A stretch of DNA of 64,000 bases from assembly GCF_037975245.1 (NCBI RefSeq), contig NC_092576.1, positions 39,243,611 through 39,307,610 of the forward strand. The letters run 5' to 3'. Origin of the DNA: Apostichopus japonicus. Its lineage: Eukaryota > Echinodermata > Holothuroidea > Aspidochirotida > Stichopodidae. This document shows positions 16,701-26,614 of the stretch, one piece after another. Position 1 is the stretch's first letter. Every line of letters starts with the position of its first letter. The position numbers and the translations under genes are program-made. The notes under the pieces are model-generated. The model saw only the letters and a list, made by a program, of their open reading frames with translations, did no database searches and was not told where the DNA came from.

Positions 16701-18582
16701 AGCCAACTAAGATATTTATAAGATATTTGCAGATAATGAGAAAAGTGTCCACGACAAACTCGATATTTAAAATTAATCGCATACAGTTCCCCCAAACCTA
16801 CTAGTTTGAATTCAACCAATCAGAGATATGCAGGTTTAGTGATGAGCCGTTGCTAAAAATAGATTCAAGACTTTGCGTTGGTACAACCAGGGAGTTGTAA
16901 TGGAACTCCCTGGTACAACTGCCATATAGACTGTACACAAATCAAGCATGGTGTTGTATTATGGACTGGTCAATGACGTTCGTAGTGTATATTCATATTA
17001 TCGGTGAGGTTTATTGGGATTCCAACGGATAATATCTTGGAGAAAAACACAGTTGAAAGTTGCAAAATTTTCAACTTTTATGCCACCATTTGAAGTAAGA
17101 TTTAAATAGATTGGCTAGTTATGTATGTCGTTATGGCATAGTGGAGTCAGTGAGGTTGAGAAAAATCATAGAAAAGCACGCAAATTGTTTTATTGCACAT
17201 GTAATTATGTATGCACAGTAACCGTAGAAGGTGTACCGTAACAGTGCAATAAATGTACTAGATAGTCTATACTATCCACACTTTTGCCATCTGTGGGCAC
17301 TGTGCTTGATATTATGATATTATGCCGATATGGATTATAATATTGAACTGACAAGAGAAGTCACAAGCCTTTACCAATTTTAATGTGCAGTAAACTTCTT
17401 GCATATAAGTACAACATGATATGTACAAGCATTAAGCATCACTACACACTTAACCCTACTGTCCAGAGAATACACACTTTTTATATATATACTGCACATA
17501 TATACAGTTTCAGTCAAAACCACTATGACCAACCCACAGCTGCTGACCTTGTTCTGTGAACTGCTTGTAGTTCAAGGGTCCCATTAACCTTTGGGCAATA
17601 AGGTGTATCCTATGGCGCGAGAAAGCGGAATATATTACGTACAAATATATATCTCTAAAAAAAATATACAATTGAGTGAAATGCGCCCTGCACCACTGAC
17701 GTAACAGTTTACCTGCCTTACAGATTTCAATAGGCACTTGCGGTAGATCGTAGGAAATTTGAGCTGTGCAAATGACTTTCACACGTTCCTTTGCAAGGTT
17801 TGGCAAACTGCTTACGTAACACACCGGCTAACGTTCCAAACTAATAACCTTGAAATGTGAAGAAGTGAGCAGTTACTGTTAAGCCGGCTAGTTACGTACG
17901 GTACAGAAGGCTTCGCTGTCGAACGTACCGTAGTACAATCAGGGAGTTGTTATGGAATAATCCCTGGTACTATCATGTGCAATGTGATATCGCAAACCCA
18001 CTAACTATGAACTGCATTAAGATTCTGAGCAAACATGTGCGTTTTATGAATGGCCAGTGTAAAGAACAGGCTGGTCACTGCTGAAGTTACTGAACATCTC
18101 AGTCAGCACTTACAGAGCTCCGTACTTTGTACAGCATATATATTTTTCGCACAGAATATATTTTTCGTACAGAATATATTTTTCGCACAGAATAGGTCTT
18201 GAATATTAGAGAATATATATATTTTCTTTACACACAATAAAAATATATTTTTGCACAGAATATAATTTCTCCTGTAGAATATATATTTTTTCTGTCTCAG
18301 AATTTATATATTTTGCTAGAGAAAAATATTTTTCTGTCAGAGAATATATGTTTTGGTACTTTGTACAGCATATATATATTTTTCGACCAGAATATGTTTT
18401 TTCGCACAGAATAGAATTTTGTTGTTAGAGAATATATATATTTTCCGTACACACAATAAAAATATATTTTTGCACAGAATATAATTTTTCCTGTAAAATA
18501 CATTTTTTTTTCTGTCTCAGAATTTATATATTTTGTTAGAGAAAAATATTTTTCTGTCAGAGAATATATATGTTTCTTAACA

Positions 18583-18616
<34 letters not shown>

Positions 18617-18655
18617 AAAGAAATATATATTTTTCTCTTAGAGAATATATATTTA

Positions 18656-18701
<46 letters not shown>

Positions 18702-19647
18702 GTTTTTGTGTCAGAGAATATATTTTTTTTTCAGAATATATATAAATATGTCTAAAATGTATTTTTGAAGTAAACCATGTATATATTTTGCAAGTAAAGC
18801 ATATATATTGTTGTACACAATATATTCCGCTTTCTCGCGCCATAGTATCCTCATGAGGGTTTCTCCTAGCTAGTAGTAACTGGAATGTGATTAATGATTT
18901 ATCATTTGATGACTTTTTCTCCTATACAATTCTAGCGTGATATTATACTATTCTAGACTGTCACTGTGTGAAGAATTTTGTACACTCTGCACAAGGGATG
19001 TGGTGGGAAGGTATGAAGGAAACACAGCACTGTAGTGTTTAACAGTTGATTTTAGCACTAGCAAGGGCCAAGGCTAGGTCTAACGTTAGGCCTTGCCTGC
19101 CATAGGCCTAACAAGTTTCAATGTGAATATGGCGATGGTCTTTATCTATCATGCTGCTAGACTACACAACCGAAGTTGAATGAATGTTTCAAATGTATCA
19201 CGATAAAGCCTAGGCCTACTGTAATTGAATTAAACCGCATGCACATACGCATGTGATTTTCTCTGCAGTGCGTTAAACCTCATTTCGCCAAAAGTCACAA
19301 TAGACCCTTGCCTAACTTTAAGTCTAATATAATTAAAGTAGGAAATGCAACAATAAAAGAAAAGGAAAATTGAAGATGGGCAGATACACAAATTAAAGGA
19401 GTAAATGAAAGCGTATAAAACGAGCATTTTGAAATACAGACAATAAGAAAAGCGTAACGTTAAGCCTAACGTTATCATAGGCTTAGTAGATCAGCAACTA
19501 AGCAGACTGAACAGCGAAATGCTAGGCTACATGATCGACAACTAGCTGAAAGGTGTTAAAAAGTCAAAAATACGAACCTTCTAGAATAGTGATTATCTCC
19601 TCCGTGAACTCTTTCTTCGCCAGAAAATTTCTTACGGTTCCTGCCAT
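1579..19647 (-). CDS. NACHT/NLR-type gene, spliced, 3' end beyond the left edge
   Basis: I join these minus-strand exons in transcript order: 13338-14860, 8512-8723, 6719-6795, 5148-5203, 4480-4599 and 1579-1787, with 19578-19647 as a possible first exon. All have AG/GT borders, and every junction keeps frame (phases 1,0,2,1,0,0). The chain is about 755 codons and remains open at the left edge. The product has a NACHT NTPase domain with a Walker A motif GEPGYGKST (about residues 106-114) and a Walker B stretch VKVLLDGYDEY (about 182-192). After it come short repeated modules similar to the leucine-rich C-termini of invertebrate NLRs. NACHT proteins are cytosolic sensors that oligomerise on nucleotide exchange; an immune role is inferred from the family. 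No Death, CARD or TIR effector domain is visible. The first exon lies inside a transposon and may not belong here (see separate entry). Confidence 0.8.
1788..4479 (-). other. NLR intron with a copied exon border
   Basis: No exon was found. At 2268-2288 aatctgaagaaaggaaaataa repeats the exon border at 1784-1804, so an acceptor region was copied without its exon. Short G-runs occur near 2490, 2695 and 3925. Several TTGTTGTTTACTTT phrases recur between 2650 and 3560 and suggest an old low-order tandem repeat. Confidence 0.4.
4480..4599 (-). CDS. NLR gene exon, module A2
   Basis: The exon is exactly 120 nt (40 codons, phase 0 at both ends). It reads ADDVQTITELCSQNVVISSK and ends with TAVELLVNASSHN. 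The acceptor is aatag/GCTGATG and the donor CATAAC/gtaagt. It aligns with the last 40 residues of the NACHT exon (..VTELCS..V.I..D...LQRS.V.LL..ASSHD). A module that is fused to NACHT in its first copy is therefore repeated downstream as its own exon. Confidence 0.8.
5148..5203 (-). CDS. NLR gene exon, module D1
   Basis: The exon is 56 nt and encodes (V)LWPSNACHLDLQSGKWKK. The acceptor is cccag/TTTTG and the donor AAGAAG/gttggt. Phase 1 entry and phase 0 exit fit both neighbouring exons exactly. The LDL.SGKW pattern resembles the end of repeated NLR modules in echinoderm proteins, as I recall them. The donor gttggt is weaker than consensus, so this exon is somewhat less certain than the longer ones. 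Confidence 0.7.
5735..6691 (+). mobile_element. Decayed PIF/Harbinger-like non-autonomous element
   Basis: The left end (GACCCAGTTCACACGTACAT from 5740) and the reverse complement of the right end (GAACACGGCCACACGTATAA near 6689) are imperfect inverted repeats. Both carry TTCCGACCAT(G/C)G subterminally, and that motif recurs at 5780, 5833 and 5888. Inside, an ATG at 6155 opens a frame reading MAATRGKIWEEQEVLTLIDIF. After frameshifts it continues with VFSKCSDMMARGGYERT and NNLKSWYKRQRESI. This layout fits the Myb/SANT-like DNA-binding protein of Harbinger transposons. The exact ends and target duplication are unclear. Confidence 0.6.
6155..6400 (+). pseudogene. Myb/SANT-like (Harbinger second-ORF type) fragment
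   Basis: W..QEVLTLIDIF, then after a frameshift ERT...IWTKVNNLKSWYK RQRES, resembles the trihelix/SANT-like domain in which W, EV and the K(I)K.LK.RY segment are conserved. At least two frame changes and a stop show that it is dead. It lies within the Harbinger-like element and on the strand opposite the NLR gene. Confidence 0.5.
6719..6795 (-). CDS. NLR gene exon, module C1
   Basis: The exon is 77 nt, too short to stand out as an open frame. It reads (W)FVNCTLPASIRPEKIPEE LKRQNVQ between acceptor ccacag/G and donor CAAG/gtatgg. One leading nucleotide completes a Trp codon from exon 8512-8723, and one trailing G is completed by exon 5148-5203. The exon rests on this exact double phase fit and on a pattern (..C.LP.SI..E..P.ELK..NV) that I recall from echinoderm NLR C-termini; the family recall is from memory. 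A decayed Harbinger-like element ends about 28 bp from its donor side. Confidence 0.75.
6994..7320 (+). pseudogene. LINE reverse-transcriptase ORF, C-terminal fragment
   Basis: The frame reads ITAFKCLHGMAPSYQSELI, then YGPAAFSVAAPDLWNRLPTE, then FKSRLKTHLFHYN. This is the conserved tail of CR1/L2/Jockey-type LINE ORF2 (compare HGTAPAYL, KLWNALP and FKSSLKTFIF at 23514-23760). Only the last ~105 residues remain, so this is a 5'-truncated insertion in an NLR intron. Confidence 0.75.
8512..8723 (-). CDS. NLR gene exon, module B1
   Basis: The exon is 212 nt: 70 codons plus 2 nt. The acceptor is ttcag/ATTCC and the donor TTTG/gtaagt. It begins IPISDLRLQWSFSKVDNN, continues IILRSGIALPSLASLEKL and ends GLLNYVLPSKKFRKL. 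It joins the NACHT exon in phase 0 and the next exon (6719-6795) in phase 2. It is clearly homologous to exon 1579-1787: both have IPI.....L.FSFSK-type starts, an II.L.SG..LP core and a LLNYV-type end. It is probably part of a leucine-rich C-terminal repeat. Confidence 0.85.
9220..10660. repeat. Degenerate tandem duplication in NLR intron
   Basis: Phrases recur in order: ATTCGCTA(C/T)ACCTAACA (9228, 10051), CGATCATCACA (9415, 10293), ACATACAGT (about 9460, 9715, 10338), CGACACACGCC (9767, 10398) and GTTTGTTGT.GGC.....TTCTTTGTCGTG (9867, 10527). This gives two to three diverged copies of a unit of several hundred bases. I see no coding potential. Confidence 0.55.
10661..13337 (-). other. NLR intron, nothing recognised
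   Basis: It holds an A-run of about 22 at 12284-12305 and a C-run near 11963. Open frames at 11436-11639 and 12433-12720 show no family features. No exon that fits the phase between the NACHT exon and module B1 is needed or seen. Confidence 0.4.
13338..14860 (-). CDS. NACHT-domain exon of the NLR gene (includes module A1)
   Basis: This 1523-nt exon runs from an acceptor followed by eight A's (ttcag/AAAAAAAAG) to the donor GAC/gtaagt. It encodes about 507 residues. A linker reading ELKSTYKERYDAVQPIPY precedes the NACHT domain with its Walker A GEPGYGKST and Walker B LLDGYDEY. Further on are the NACHT-associated helical parts (for example LFCEWFASFRVADIA and YVFRFACGLSRTAA). The last 40 residues (from about IRKTVTELCSKRVIIH to QIASSHD) match the separate exon at 4480-4599 and form the first copy of module A. 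The open frame has no stops, so the exon looks functional. The reading frame crosses the acceptor and has no strong ATG at its start, so an upstream exon is required. Confidence 0.88.
16156..16476 (-). CDS. Terminal exon of a transposon-associated gene (function unknown)
   Basis: The exon is 321 nt, from acceptor cacag/AAAGGA to a TAA stop, and encodes 106 residues. It starts KGTDVEEATKLKEDRFKQ and contains FFVILDRIAISGG, ALDRLFKCHYVFNVEY and QQFWEFIAAMNYEVLPP. The LFK.HYVFN.EY...L..FW.FI pattern is one I recall at the C-terminus of widely repeated uncharacterised genes in aquatic animals; I know no proven function. It lies in a TIR element together with start exon 19578-19647. The middle of the gene is missing or unrecognised, and a nested 1.2-kb element occupies much of the interval, so this copy is probably defective. 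Confidence 0.55.
   Translation of the reverse strand, partial: KGTDVEEATKLKEDRFKQPLLLSLGAEKDPKQFFVILDRIAISGGLHVVDALDRLFKCHYVFNVEYSPSLQQFWEFIAAMNYEVLPPATAKPQVRALGAAIRAPPK
16888..16912. mobile_element. 25-bp palindromic micro-insertion, copy 1
   Basis: The sequence is CAGGGAGTT, a 7-nt spacer, then AACTCCCTG: a perfect 9-bp stem. GTACAAC flanks it directly on both sides (16881-16887 and 16913-16919), a perfect 7-bp target-site duplication. Confidence 0.8.
17611..18844. mobile_element. 1.23-kb TIR element, TATGGC termini, 6-bp TSD GTATCC
   Basis: The left end TATGGCGCGAGAAAGCGGAA (17611 on) is repeated in reverse complement at the right end (to 18844), perfect for about 26 bp. GTATCC borders both sides as a direct repeat (17605-17610 and 18845-18850). 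The interior from 18140 to 18840 is an array of AT-rich units such as CAGAATATATTTTTCG, including (TA)n blocks. The open frames at 18297-18503 and 18577-18843 are only translations of this array. There is no transposase, so it is non-autonomous. Termini and duplication length match the element at 37088-39279. Confidence 0.8.
17940..17966. mobile_element. 27-bp palindromic micro-insertion, copy 2
   Basis: It starts CAGGGAGTTGTTATGGAA and ends TCCCTG, an imperfect version of copy 1 (6-bp stem). The flanks GTACAAT (17933-17939) and GTACTAT (17967-17973) are a 7-bp duplication with one mismatch. It lies inside the nested element at 17611-18844. Confidence 0.65.
19578..19647 (-). CDS. Start exon MAGTVRNFLAKKEF...; transposon gene or NLR first exon
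   Basis: The exon is 70 nt from an ATG to a GAAG/gttcgt donor and encodes MAGTVRNFLAKKEFTEE plus IITILE. It lies 480 bp inside the right end of a 5.1-kb TIR element. From memory it resembles the first exon of multi-exon genes that are repeated in fish and invertebrate genomes and start with a SAM-like VR.FL...F.E..I..LE segment. The C-terminal part of the same kind of gene is at 16156-16476, so a transposon-borne gene is the first reading. However, its phase-1 donor also joins the NACHT exon exactly (GAA-G/AA-AAA-AAA-GAA) without a stop. Which exon it is spliced to cannot be decided here. Confidence 0.5.
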
Positions 19648-20131
19648 CTTTCTTGAAATGAGAAGGCTTCTTCGAAAGGTTTTAAGAAACTGAACTAAAA
19701 TACACCGCTGTTTTGGCACAATCAGTCAATCAGTACTGTGTACTATCATATACGTTTCATGCAGTGCGTTGTGCAGAGCAGTATATAGAAGACCGGTATA
19801 ATGTATTACGCTGTGTGTACGTACGCGGTGCAGCAGTGGGTATTTGGTTTTGCGAAATCTGATTGGACAATAGGCAGCGTTGGTATTTGTTTTGGCGTAA
19901 TCTGATTGGATAAAAGTCAATCTTTACAAGACTGACTTTTATTTGCACCACGTGACTTGATTCTAGCGTTTTCATTGGATATATCTGTAAATCTAAAAAA
20001 CGATTAAGTCAAGGATAAGACGTATTCAATCTATTAGCTTAGATTTCAGTTCATTTTCAATCAAATAGATTGAAAACTACTGTCAATCTTAGCTACCACT
20101 GACTCTGTCAATCTTACGAATTAAGAGAGTA

Positions 20132-22075
20132 TGAAATTATTAAAGCATATACAATAACTACGGAAATGAGAAAATTGGCAAAACTTGAAAGACTTCAATA
20201 CGAAACTAAGGAAGGCCACTGTTGCATACAAGTTTGTGATATTGATTTAGAATACGATTACATATCAGTAACGTCATTCGTTTTCAATTTGTCTTTTAAA
20301 GTATGATTGCATCAGAGCGAGATTATACGGACCTTCCAAAGTCAGTGCTTGTTGGGTTGATGGCTCAGCTCTTACAGGAGTGGACTGGTTCGATCTGGTC
20401 GGCTGGCGGGAAATATTTCTTGGCAGTCGTCTGATCCGATCCATACTTCCGTTTTTCTAGTCACCCCGGAGTTATTAAAAGATTCTCGCTCGCACGATGT
20501 GCTTATTAGGATGTAAATATAACAGCGGCGTGTACACGCCCCATAGCTTTTGCACACCTTGTGCACTGTGAACTGCCTGTTAACGATGACAAATAAGCAT
20601 GACAACCATATTAGAAGAAAAAAAACACACGTTAACTAAATCCTGAAACCTAGAATAGGGTCTACTCCTTGTACATATATAAAGTACCGTATACATCAAC
20701 CTACCGATATATACATTAGATCCCTGTCATTCGAAGAGGGGGTCGCGAACTTTTGTAAAGTCGCTAAAACATGATATAAGGTCGATAAGGTCGATACAAA
20801 TTTGGAAGTAAACAGTGGAAATATTAAGAGCACACATTTCTTTCACCACTTTGCAAAGTTTGATCCTGCCGCACACCCATTCCCATGGCCACAGCAACAA
20901 GCAACAACGCTTGTAAACTAAACCACTAGATCACATGTAGTTGTGGAATATACAAACGTTGCCCTGTGATATTCAACTTAATCAGTGTGAGGCCGAACTA
21001 TTTAATAAAAGAAATACATTCTGACATATGACTTGCTTGATGTTGACGCGATTTAACTGCAATTATTTACAAAGATTGCTACAACACAAGAGCGACTCGT
21101 TGAATATTCATATAAGGACACGGTTAACATCATCTCAGAGTATACGGTCATATAATTGTGTGTTGATAATTATAGATAAAAAAATGGCTTCATCATCAGT
21201 GTATATAACAAACAGGTGCCGTATCAGCAAAATAAACAACCAAGTCCAACAAAAAAACGAAAATAGCCATCGATGTAGATAATAACATATCACTCGAGAT
21301 TGGTAAAACAAACACTCATTATATTGTATCAGTAGAATAAATTAAACGCGTCAACAGAAACGACGCTTCAACGGTTCAACAGAAACGAAACTACCAAGTG
21401 ATGTGAACAACTTGAAATGCTAACAGATCTACTGATAAAACCACGTGTCAAGTGCGCATGTCTCGTCCTTGTGATCTTCTCACTTGAACATTTTCGTTGC
21501 TATTATATCCATATTCATGGACATGTTACGTCGAAAGTTGAAGACTATGTTGAGTTCAATATGTGATTATCTTCTGAGAACTTGTTATGCATATATAATA
21601 GAGTTTGTAAAATGATTTTAGTCCAATAGGCGAATCTCTAAATCTCCCTGTCCACCTCCTGAAAGCACATAAAGAATACAAACGTTGATGTCCTCTGGTT
21701 GGTCATATCTTTTGATGGGTGTATATGGTTTGAATTAACTAAGTCACATACATGCTATAGACAGATGCTGCTGAGTTAAGCCCAAGTTGGAATGTGTTCC
21801 CTAATTCTCACACAAACATTATATACTTGATAACAAACAGATTATTATTATAATGTACTTCATATAAAATATGATCCAAGAGCTTAGGAACCAAAACCAA
21901 ACGCCTTCAGTTATCAACCCGTAGCCATAGTGCCCTTATATCGAGACTGTGACTATGTGATCATGATGATGTTACGACAAATGTGTATTGTGAGTCCTTT
22001 GGAAAGGGAATATATCTTAGCTGAAAACGCCTCTCCGCTATTCAGCCAGAGCAAGGAAGCTAGGTACTGCACACG
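20132..22075. other. Intergenic, nothing coding recognised
   Basis: I looked here for an alternative NLR first exon ending in phase 1 on the minus strand and did not find a convincing one. The segment 21880-22040 is a diverged direct repeat of 24140-24300 (see repeat entry). Confidence 0.4.
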
Positions 22076-23995
22076 TATCGGAATAATGCTAACTTCGCGC
22101 AGAAAATTGAATACATCAGGAAAGAACTTGCTCAACATGAGGTATACAAGCCAACTCTTACTTATTGTGGTAAAGCTTTTGATCATTTTTTTCAAGTTTC
22201 AGAGGACGATATCAGGAAAATAATTTCACAATCTAAAAATACTCAATGTCGCCTTGATCCTTTTCCAACAAAACTTAAAAAGGATAATATGGATTCTTTT
22301 GTTCCAGTTATTGCTAAAATTGTGAACCTGAGTCTCGCTTCGGGATGCTTCAGTGATCATTGGAAGCATGCTATTGTTTTACCTCTACTTAAAAAACAAG
22401 GTCTTGACCTATCGTATGGAAATTACCGCCCGGTTAGCAATCTCAGTTTTGTGTCCAAAATCTGTGAAAAAGCTGCCTTATCACAATTTTGCGATCATAT
22501 GGAACAAAATAATTTACCGCCTTCGTGTCAATCGGCTTATAGGAAAGACTTCAGTACTGAAACAGCTTTGCTCAAAGTGTGTAATGAAATTTTGTGCAAT
22601 ATGTACAATAACCATGTTACAATGATGGTTATGCTGGATCTTTCTGCAGCTTTTGATACTGTGGACCATGACATTTTGCTGAGTGTTCTTGATCAAAACT
22701 TTGGTACTAAGGGGCTGGCTAAATCATGGTTTGATTGTTATTTAAGACCACGCACACAAATTGTTCAGGTTGGTGAATGCATTTCTACGAAATCCACCGT
22801 CCACCAGGGCGTGCCACAAGGATCTTGTGCTGGCCCTGTTCTCTTTACGGCTTATGCAAGTACTTTATATCATACAATCTCCAGTCACCTTCCCGAGGTC
22901 ATTGGGTATGCAGACGATCACGCCCTGTACCTAAAATTCAAACCAGGTAATTCCGACTCTGAACTTAGTGCTCTAAATGCTATGGAGAGTTGTTTATTGG
23001 ACGTTAAGGCTTGGATGAATATGTGTCGCTTAAAAATGAACGATACCAAAACTGAATTTCTCATCTTTGGTTCACGAACTCAACTTGCAAAACTTGAAAT
23101 TGATTGTATTAACGTGGACTCATCTATCATTAATTGTGTAAATGATGTGAAGTATCTTGGCGTTTATTTGGACAACACCTTATCAATGAAAAAAACATAT
23201 AAATGAAAAATGTAAAATTGCTAGTTTTAACTTGTATAATATTAGAAAATTACGTAAGCATCTATCAACTGATTCTACTCGCACTTTAGTTCAGGCACTT
23301 GTCACATCACACTTTGATTATTGTAACTCTTTGTTTTATGGTCTTCCCAGTTCTTCCCTTAATAAGTTACAGCGTGTACAAAATATGGCTGCCCGTATCA
23401 TCCTAAATTTGAACAAATATGACAGTATATCTTCTGCTTTTAAACTTCTCCACTGGCTTCCGATAAAGGATCGTATCGATTTTAAAATTTTATCACTCAC
23501 TTATAAGGCGCATCACGGAACTGCACCAGCTTATCTGAAGGACCTTCTTAAACCACGATCAGTGAGCTACTCCATACGATCTCATGACAGTTTGATTTTA
23601 ACTACCCCCCGCACTCGCTGCAAGTCCCTTGGTGACCGATCTTTTTGTGTCTGTGCCCCCAAATTGTGGAATGCACTCCCATTTTCTATTCGCAATTCAA
23701 GTACTGTAAGTTCTTTTAAATCCAGTCTTAAGACTTTCATTTTCACACGTGTATATAATTAATCTAGTTTTACTTATTATCTCATTCTTTTTGTATTTAT
23801 CTCTTACTATTGTTTTATCCTATTTTCTGATTTTGTGGCATGGTATTTACTGACTTCATTTTCTCCATCGATATTGGATTTGTTTAGTCTTTTAGGTTTT
23901 TTGTTTAGTCTTTTAAGTTTGTACAGCGCCATAGCTTATGTTTTTACATATATATGTGCGCTTTAGAAATGTTTAAATAATTAAATTAATTAAAC
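22076..23995 (+). mobile_element. 5'-truncated CR1/L2-like LINE with 3' UTR
   Basis: Coding homology starts near 22100 in a frame reading KIEYIRKELAQHEVYKPTL and passes through the whole reverse-transcriptase domain to 23760. A 3' UTR follows, ending in GTACAGCGCCATAGC, GTGCGCTTTAGAAATG and an A/T-rich TAAATTAATTAAA tail. The endonuclease part is missing, as expected of 5'-truncated target-primed insertion. The copy lies in the intergenic region between the NLR and Myt1. Confidence 0.85.
22289..23762 (+). pseudogene. LINE reverse-transcriptase ORF with one frameshift
   Basis: First part 22289-23206 has the RT motifs YGNYRPVSNLSFVSKICEK, MLDLSAAFDTVDHDILL, HQGVPQGSCAGPVLFTAY, the catalytic YADDHALY and CRLKMNDTKTEFLIFGS. 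Second part 23232-23762 has the C-terminal region (LVTSHFDYCNSLFYGLP, RVQNMAARI, LHWLP, KLWNALPF). The frame changes in a run of seven A's at 23189-23195; dropping one A would restore continuity. An N-terminal stretch upstream of 22289 also remains open. This would be RNA-dependent DNA polymerase of a retrotransposon, now probably inactive because it is truncated and frameshifted. Confidence 0.88.
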
Positions 23996-24300
23996 TTATT
24001 AATGACTAGCAACTAAGTCGCATGCAGGTTATACACTCAGATGTTGCTGTATTTAATTCATGTACAGTAAGAGTTTGCAAACGTTCTTGGCAGTAAACAG
24101 ATTAGACGATAATGTGTAGTTTAAGAAAAGTCGCTCAAGATATAACCTGTGCACGAACACCAAACGACTTTACTTATAAACCTTCAGTCCCCTTACATCA
24201 ATATAGTGACCGTGTCATCATGATGATGTTATCTCAAATTTGTATTGCATGTCACTCGCAAAGGGAATATATATTAGCAAAAACGACAGAGTTTATAATA

Positions 24301-26600
24301 TTGACCGTAAGTACATGTTTGCCCATGACATGTTGTTATAATAAATATATAATAATAAGCCAGTTCAAAATTGGAATGCACATGTATGCATAATTTTCGT
24401 CTGATCAGCTCGTGGGGGTATACTTTGGCAGATGCAACACAAAAATCAGTACAAATAGTACAATAAGGTAGCAATGATGTCAGGCAACATCAGTTGGTTA
24501 ATTGCTTTGTACACATTAATGTATAGGTTTATGGTAAACTGTGCCTCGTAATGAAAGGCAAGTCTTACTGCATATGACTAAATATGTCAGAATGATTACA
24601 AAATGTCGTTTTGGCTAAGTTTGAACTACATCTGTTAAATTCTTGTATATTGCGAACTAGTTAACGAAAGTCTACAGCAATCAAACTGTATATATATTTC
24701 CTGAAGTTTCGTGAATGATATGATATGTCAGTTAGATAAATAAATAGAACATGTTTTAAATATCAACATCCAGTCACTGATAGTCGTAAGTCATTACGTT
24801 ATTTACTCTACATTTACATAATTTACTTACTAGCCAAGGTCTGGAAGTAGCATCTGCTATTAATTTTATCCTTAGCTGCAAGCCCTAAGATCCATGTGAA
24901 AAGGGCTATCATGAAAACATTAATATTTTATAATGAACATTGCCTCATACCACGGTGAGTTTAGCAGATGATGTAGGTATTGTTGTTACCGCTGTTGTAA
25001 ACATGCAATCCTAACCAATAGTTCAATAAAAGGAATTTATTTATCGTGTATACTGTACTCTATATCCAAAGATAATTTACTATGATAAACTTATAAGTAA
25101 CGTTCTTGTGATTCGTTTTTGCCATCTGTGTGATACATTGATCAGTACAATCCACCTATCAATATAACTCTCTGCTATGTAGTCAGACAAAAGTCTTTTA
25201 CCAAGGTCGACAATAAGCTACCGGCATTTGTGAGATAATCGTCTATGTTAAAAACTACATGCAACAAGCAAATTTAGTATGCAATTTACATTCTGATCTC
25301 CTTGCAAGTTCCACCAATGAGTCAGACAAATGTTAATGTTTCAATAATAACAGACCATTTGTCGTCATTTCTTTTCGTATTTACAGTTGAATGAAAACGA
25401 CGAACATCAAATATGGCAAAGTGACACGCCTTAAGTCGTATTACGGAACGAAAACTCATAACAAGTGGACGGAAGAATGAATTTGAATGCAACAAATGCA
25501 GGTACAGTCAGTACCTTGGTACACAGCTACCACGCTGAGCAGCATACGCCCATTTAACCTTTGAGCTGTATTGGGCAATAGCTGTCGTAAAAAACTCGGA
25601 GCTGGCTCATTGCGACAGTTTTCCCATTGATGTTGCATTGCATCGAGCATGCGTGACTTTTAATTGCCACAACGTGTTCGTTGATGTGTTACCTATGTTG
25701 TTCTCATACGGAGACTGTTTTGAGTTTTGTCAGTCAATTACACAAAACAACAAAACTTACTAGGTGCATACAAAGTTTAATTACATAATGAAATTGAAAT
25801 ATATGAAGAACGAAGAATACATGAACAAGAGGAATCGTTGTTTAACAACTGTGGATGACTCTTCCACACTGCATTATACTGTAAAGAACAATGTTAAGAA
25901 TACTGTATGCGACTGTGCTGTAAGGAACTGTACTGTGGACATTATGTCAATGACGTTAGAACTGCCATGAATTATGAGTAAGGACACTGCACAAGAAACA
26001 TGAAGACAAATTGTTATGGACACTGCTCGTAATGAATCATTACACATATAATGTATAGGCATAAACGCAGTAGTAGCTGCAATGTCTTCACATGAGTCTG
26101 ATATCAAGAAACTTACCGATAGCGTGGAATTCATTCGTCTGTAATATATGTTAATTACGTCCCAGAGGAGCGAGATTATATAACGTTCCTTGAAAAATAA
26201 AATTGCAGTTTATAGCTGCATCCCAACTGATTAAGTCGAATACTCTGCAACTACTGATGGGCACTGGCTGGTACACTAAAGATAGTTAATCTAGTGTATA
26301 TACTTGCAATCTATTCATATTTACTTAATCTCTTAACGATTGTTGATGGGGTTGCTGGCGCAATGTCCAATTATTTTCAAGTATCTTCTTGCGTTTACAT
26401 TGTTAATAAACTTATTGGCATACAATATGCATTAAAATTTGATTTGTTAAGAATGATATATTGCACGCTAGCTTGATAGCCTGGTAATGTGTTAAAGGTC
26501 AATCATATTGTGCTTATATTGTATAACACGACTCAGTACATAAGGTAAGCACATTAACTGAGTGTAACTGAGTTCCCAGATTCTGAAAGTCATTTACAAA
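24301..26600. other. Intergenic, nothing recognised
   Basis: Small open frames only (for example 25764-25970 and 25874-26134). No splice-compatible chain, family motif or structured repeat was found. Confidence 0.4.
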
Positions 26601-26614
26601 ACGTTTTATAATAT

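Larger units (their letters stand above)
15021..20129 (-). mobile_element. 5.1-kb TIR DNA element with subterminal AATCT/AGATT arrays
   Basis: The ends are inverted copies: CTCTCTTAATTCG, then one mismatch, then AAGATTGAC, on the left (from 15021) and in reverse complement on the right (to 20129). Each is bordered by TA, which fits a TA target duplication (15019-15020 and 20130-20131). About 450 bp at the left end and 200 bp at the right end are packed with self-complementary AGATTGA...TCAATCT motifs. Inside are the two minus-strand exons described above, a nested TIR element (17611-18844) and two palindromic micro-insertions. No transposase is visible. TA and TIRs would fit Tc1/mariner-like or ISL2EU-like mobilisation, but the family is unassigned. 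It sits 160 bp upstream of the NACHT exon. Confidence 0.75.
21880..24300. repeat. Diverged direct repeat flanking the LINE
   Basis: 21890-22035 and 24150-24290 share ACCAAACG, GTGA(C/T)..TGTGATCATGATGATGTTA (the second copy has TCATCATGATGATGTTA) and AAAGGGAATATAT(C/A)TTAGC in the same order. The repeat length is about 150 bp. It is too long and diverged to be a LINE target duplication, so it is probably an older duplication. Confidence 0.5.

Noticed and set aside
17510..17824. 104-codon minus-strand open frame
   Set aside because: It crosses the border of the nested TIR element (17611) and has no recognised family feature, so it is a chance frame.
18297..18843. Minus-strand open frames at 18297-18503 and 18577-18843
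   Set aside because: They are translations of the AT-rich array inside a non-autonomous transposon.
21880..24300. Direct repeat around the LINE as its target-site duplication
   Set aside because: About 150 bp and well diverged, far longer than LINE target duplications; more likely an older duplication.
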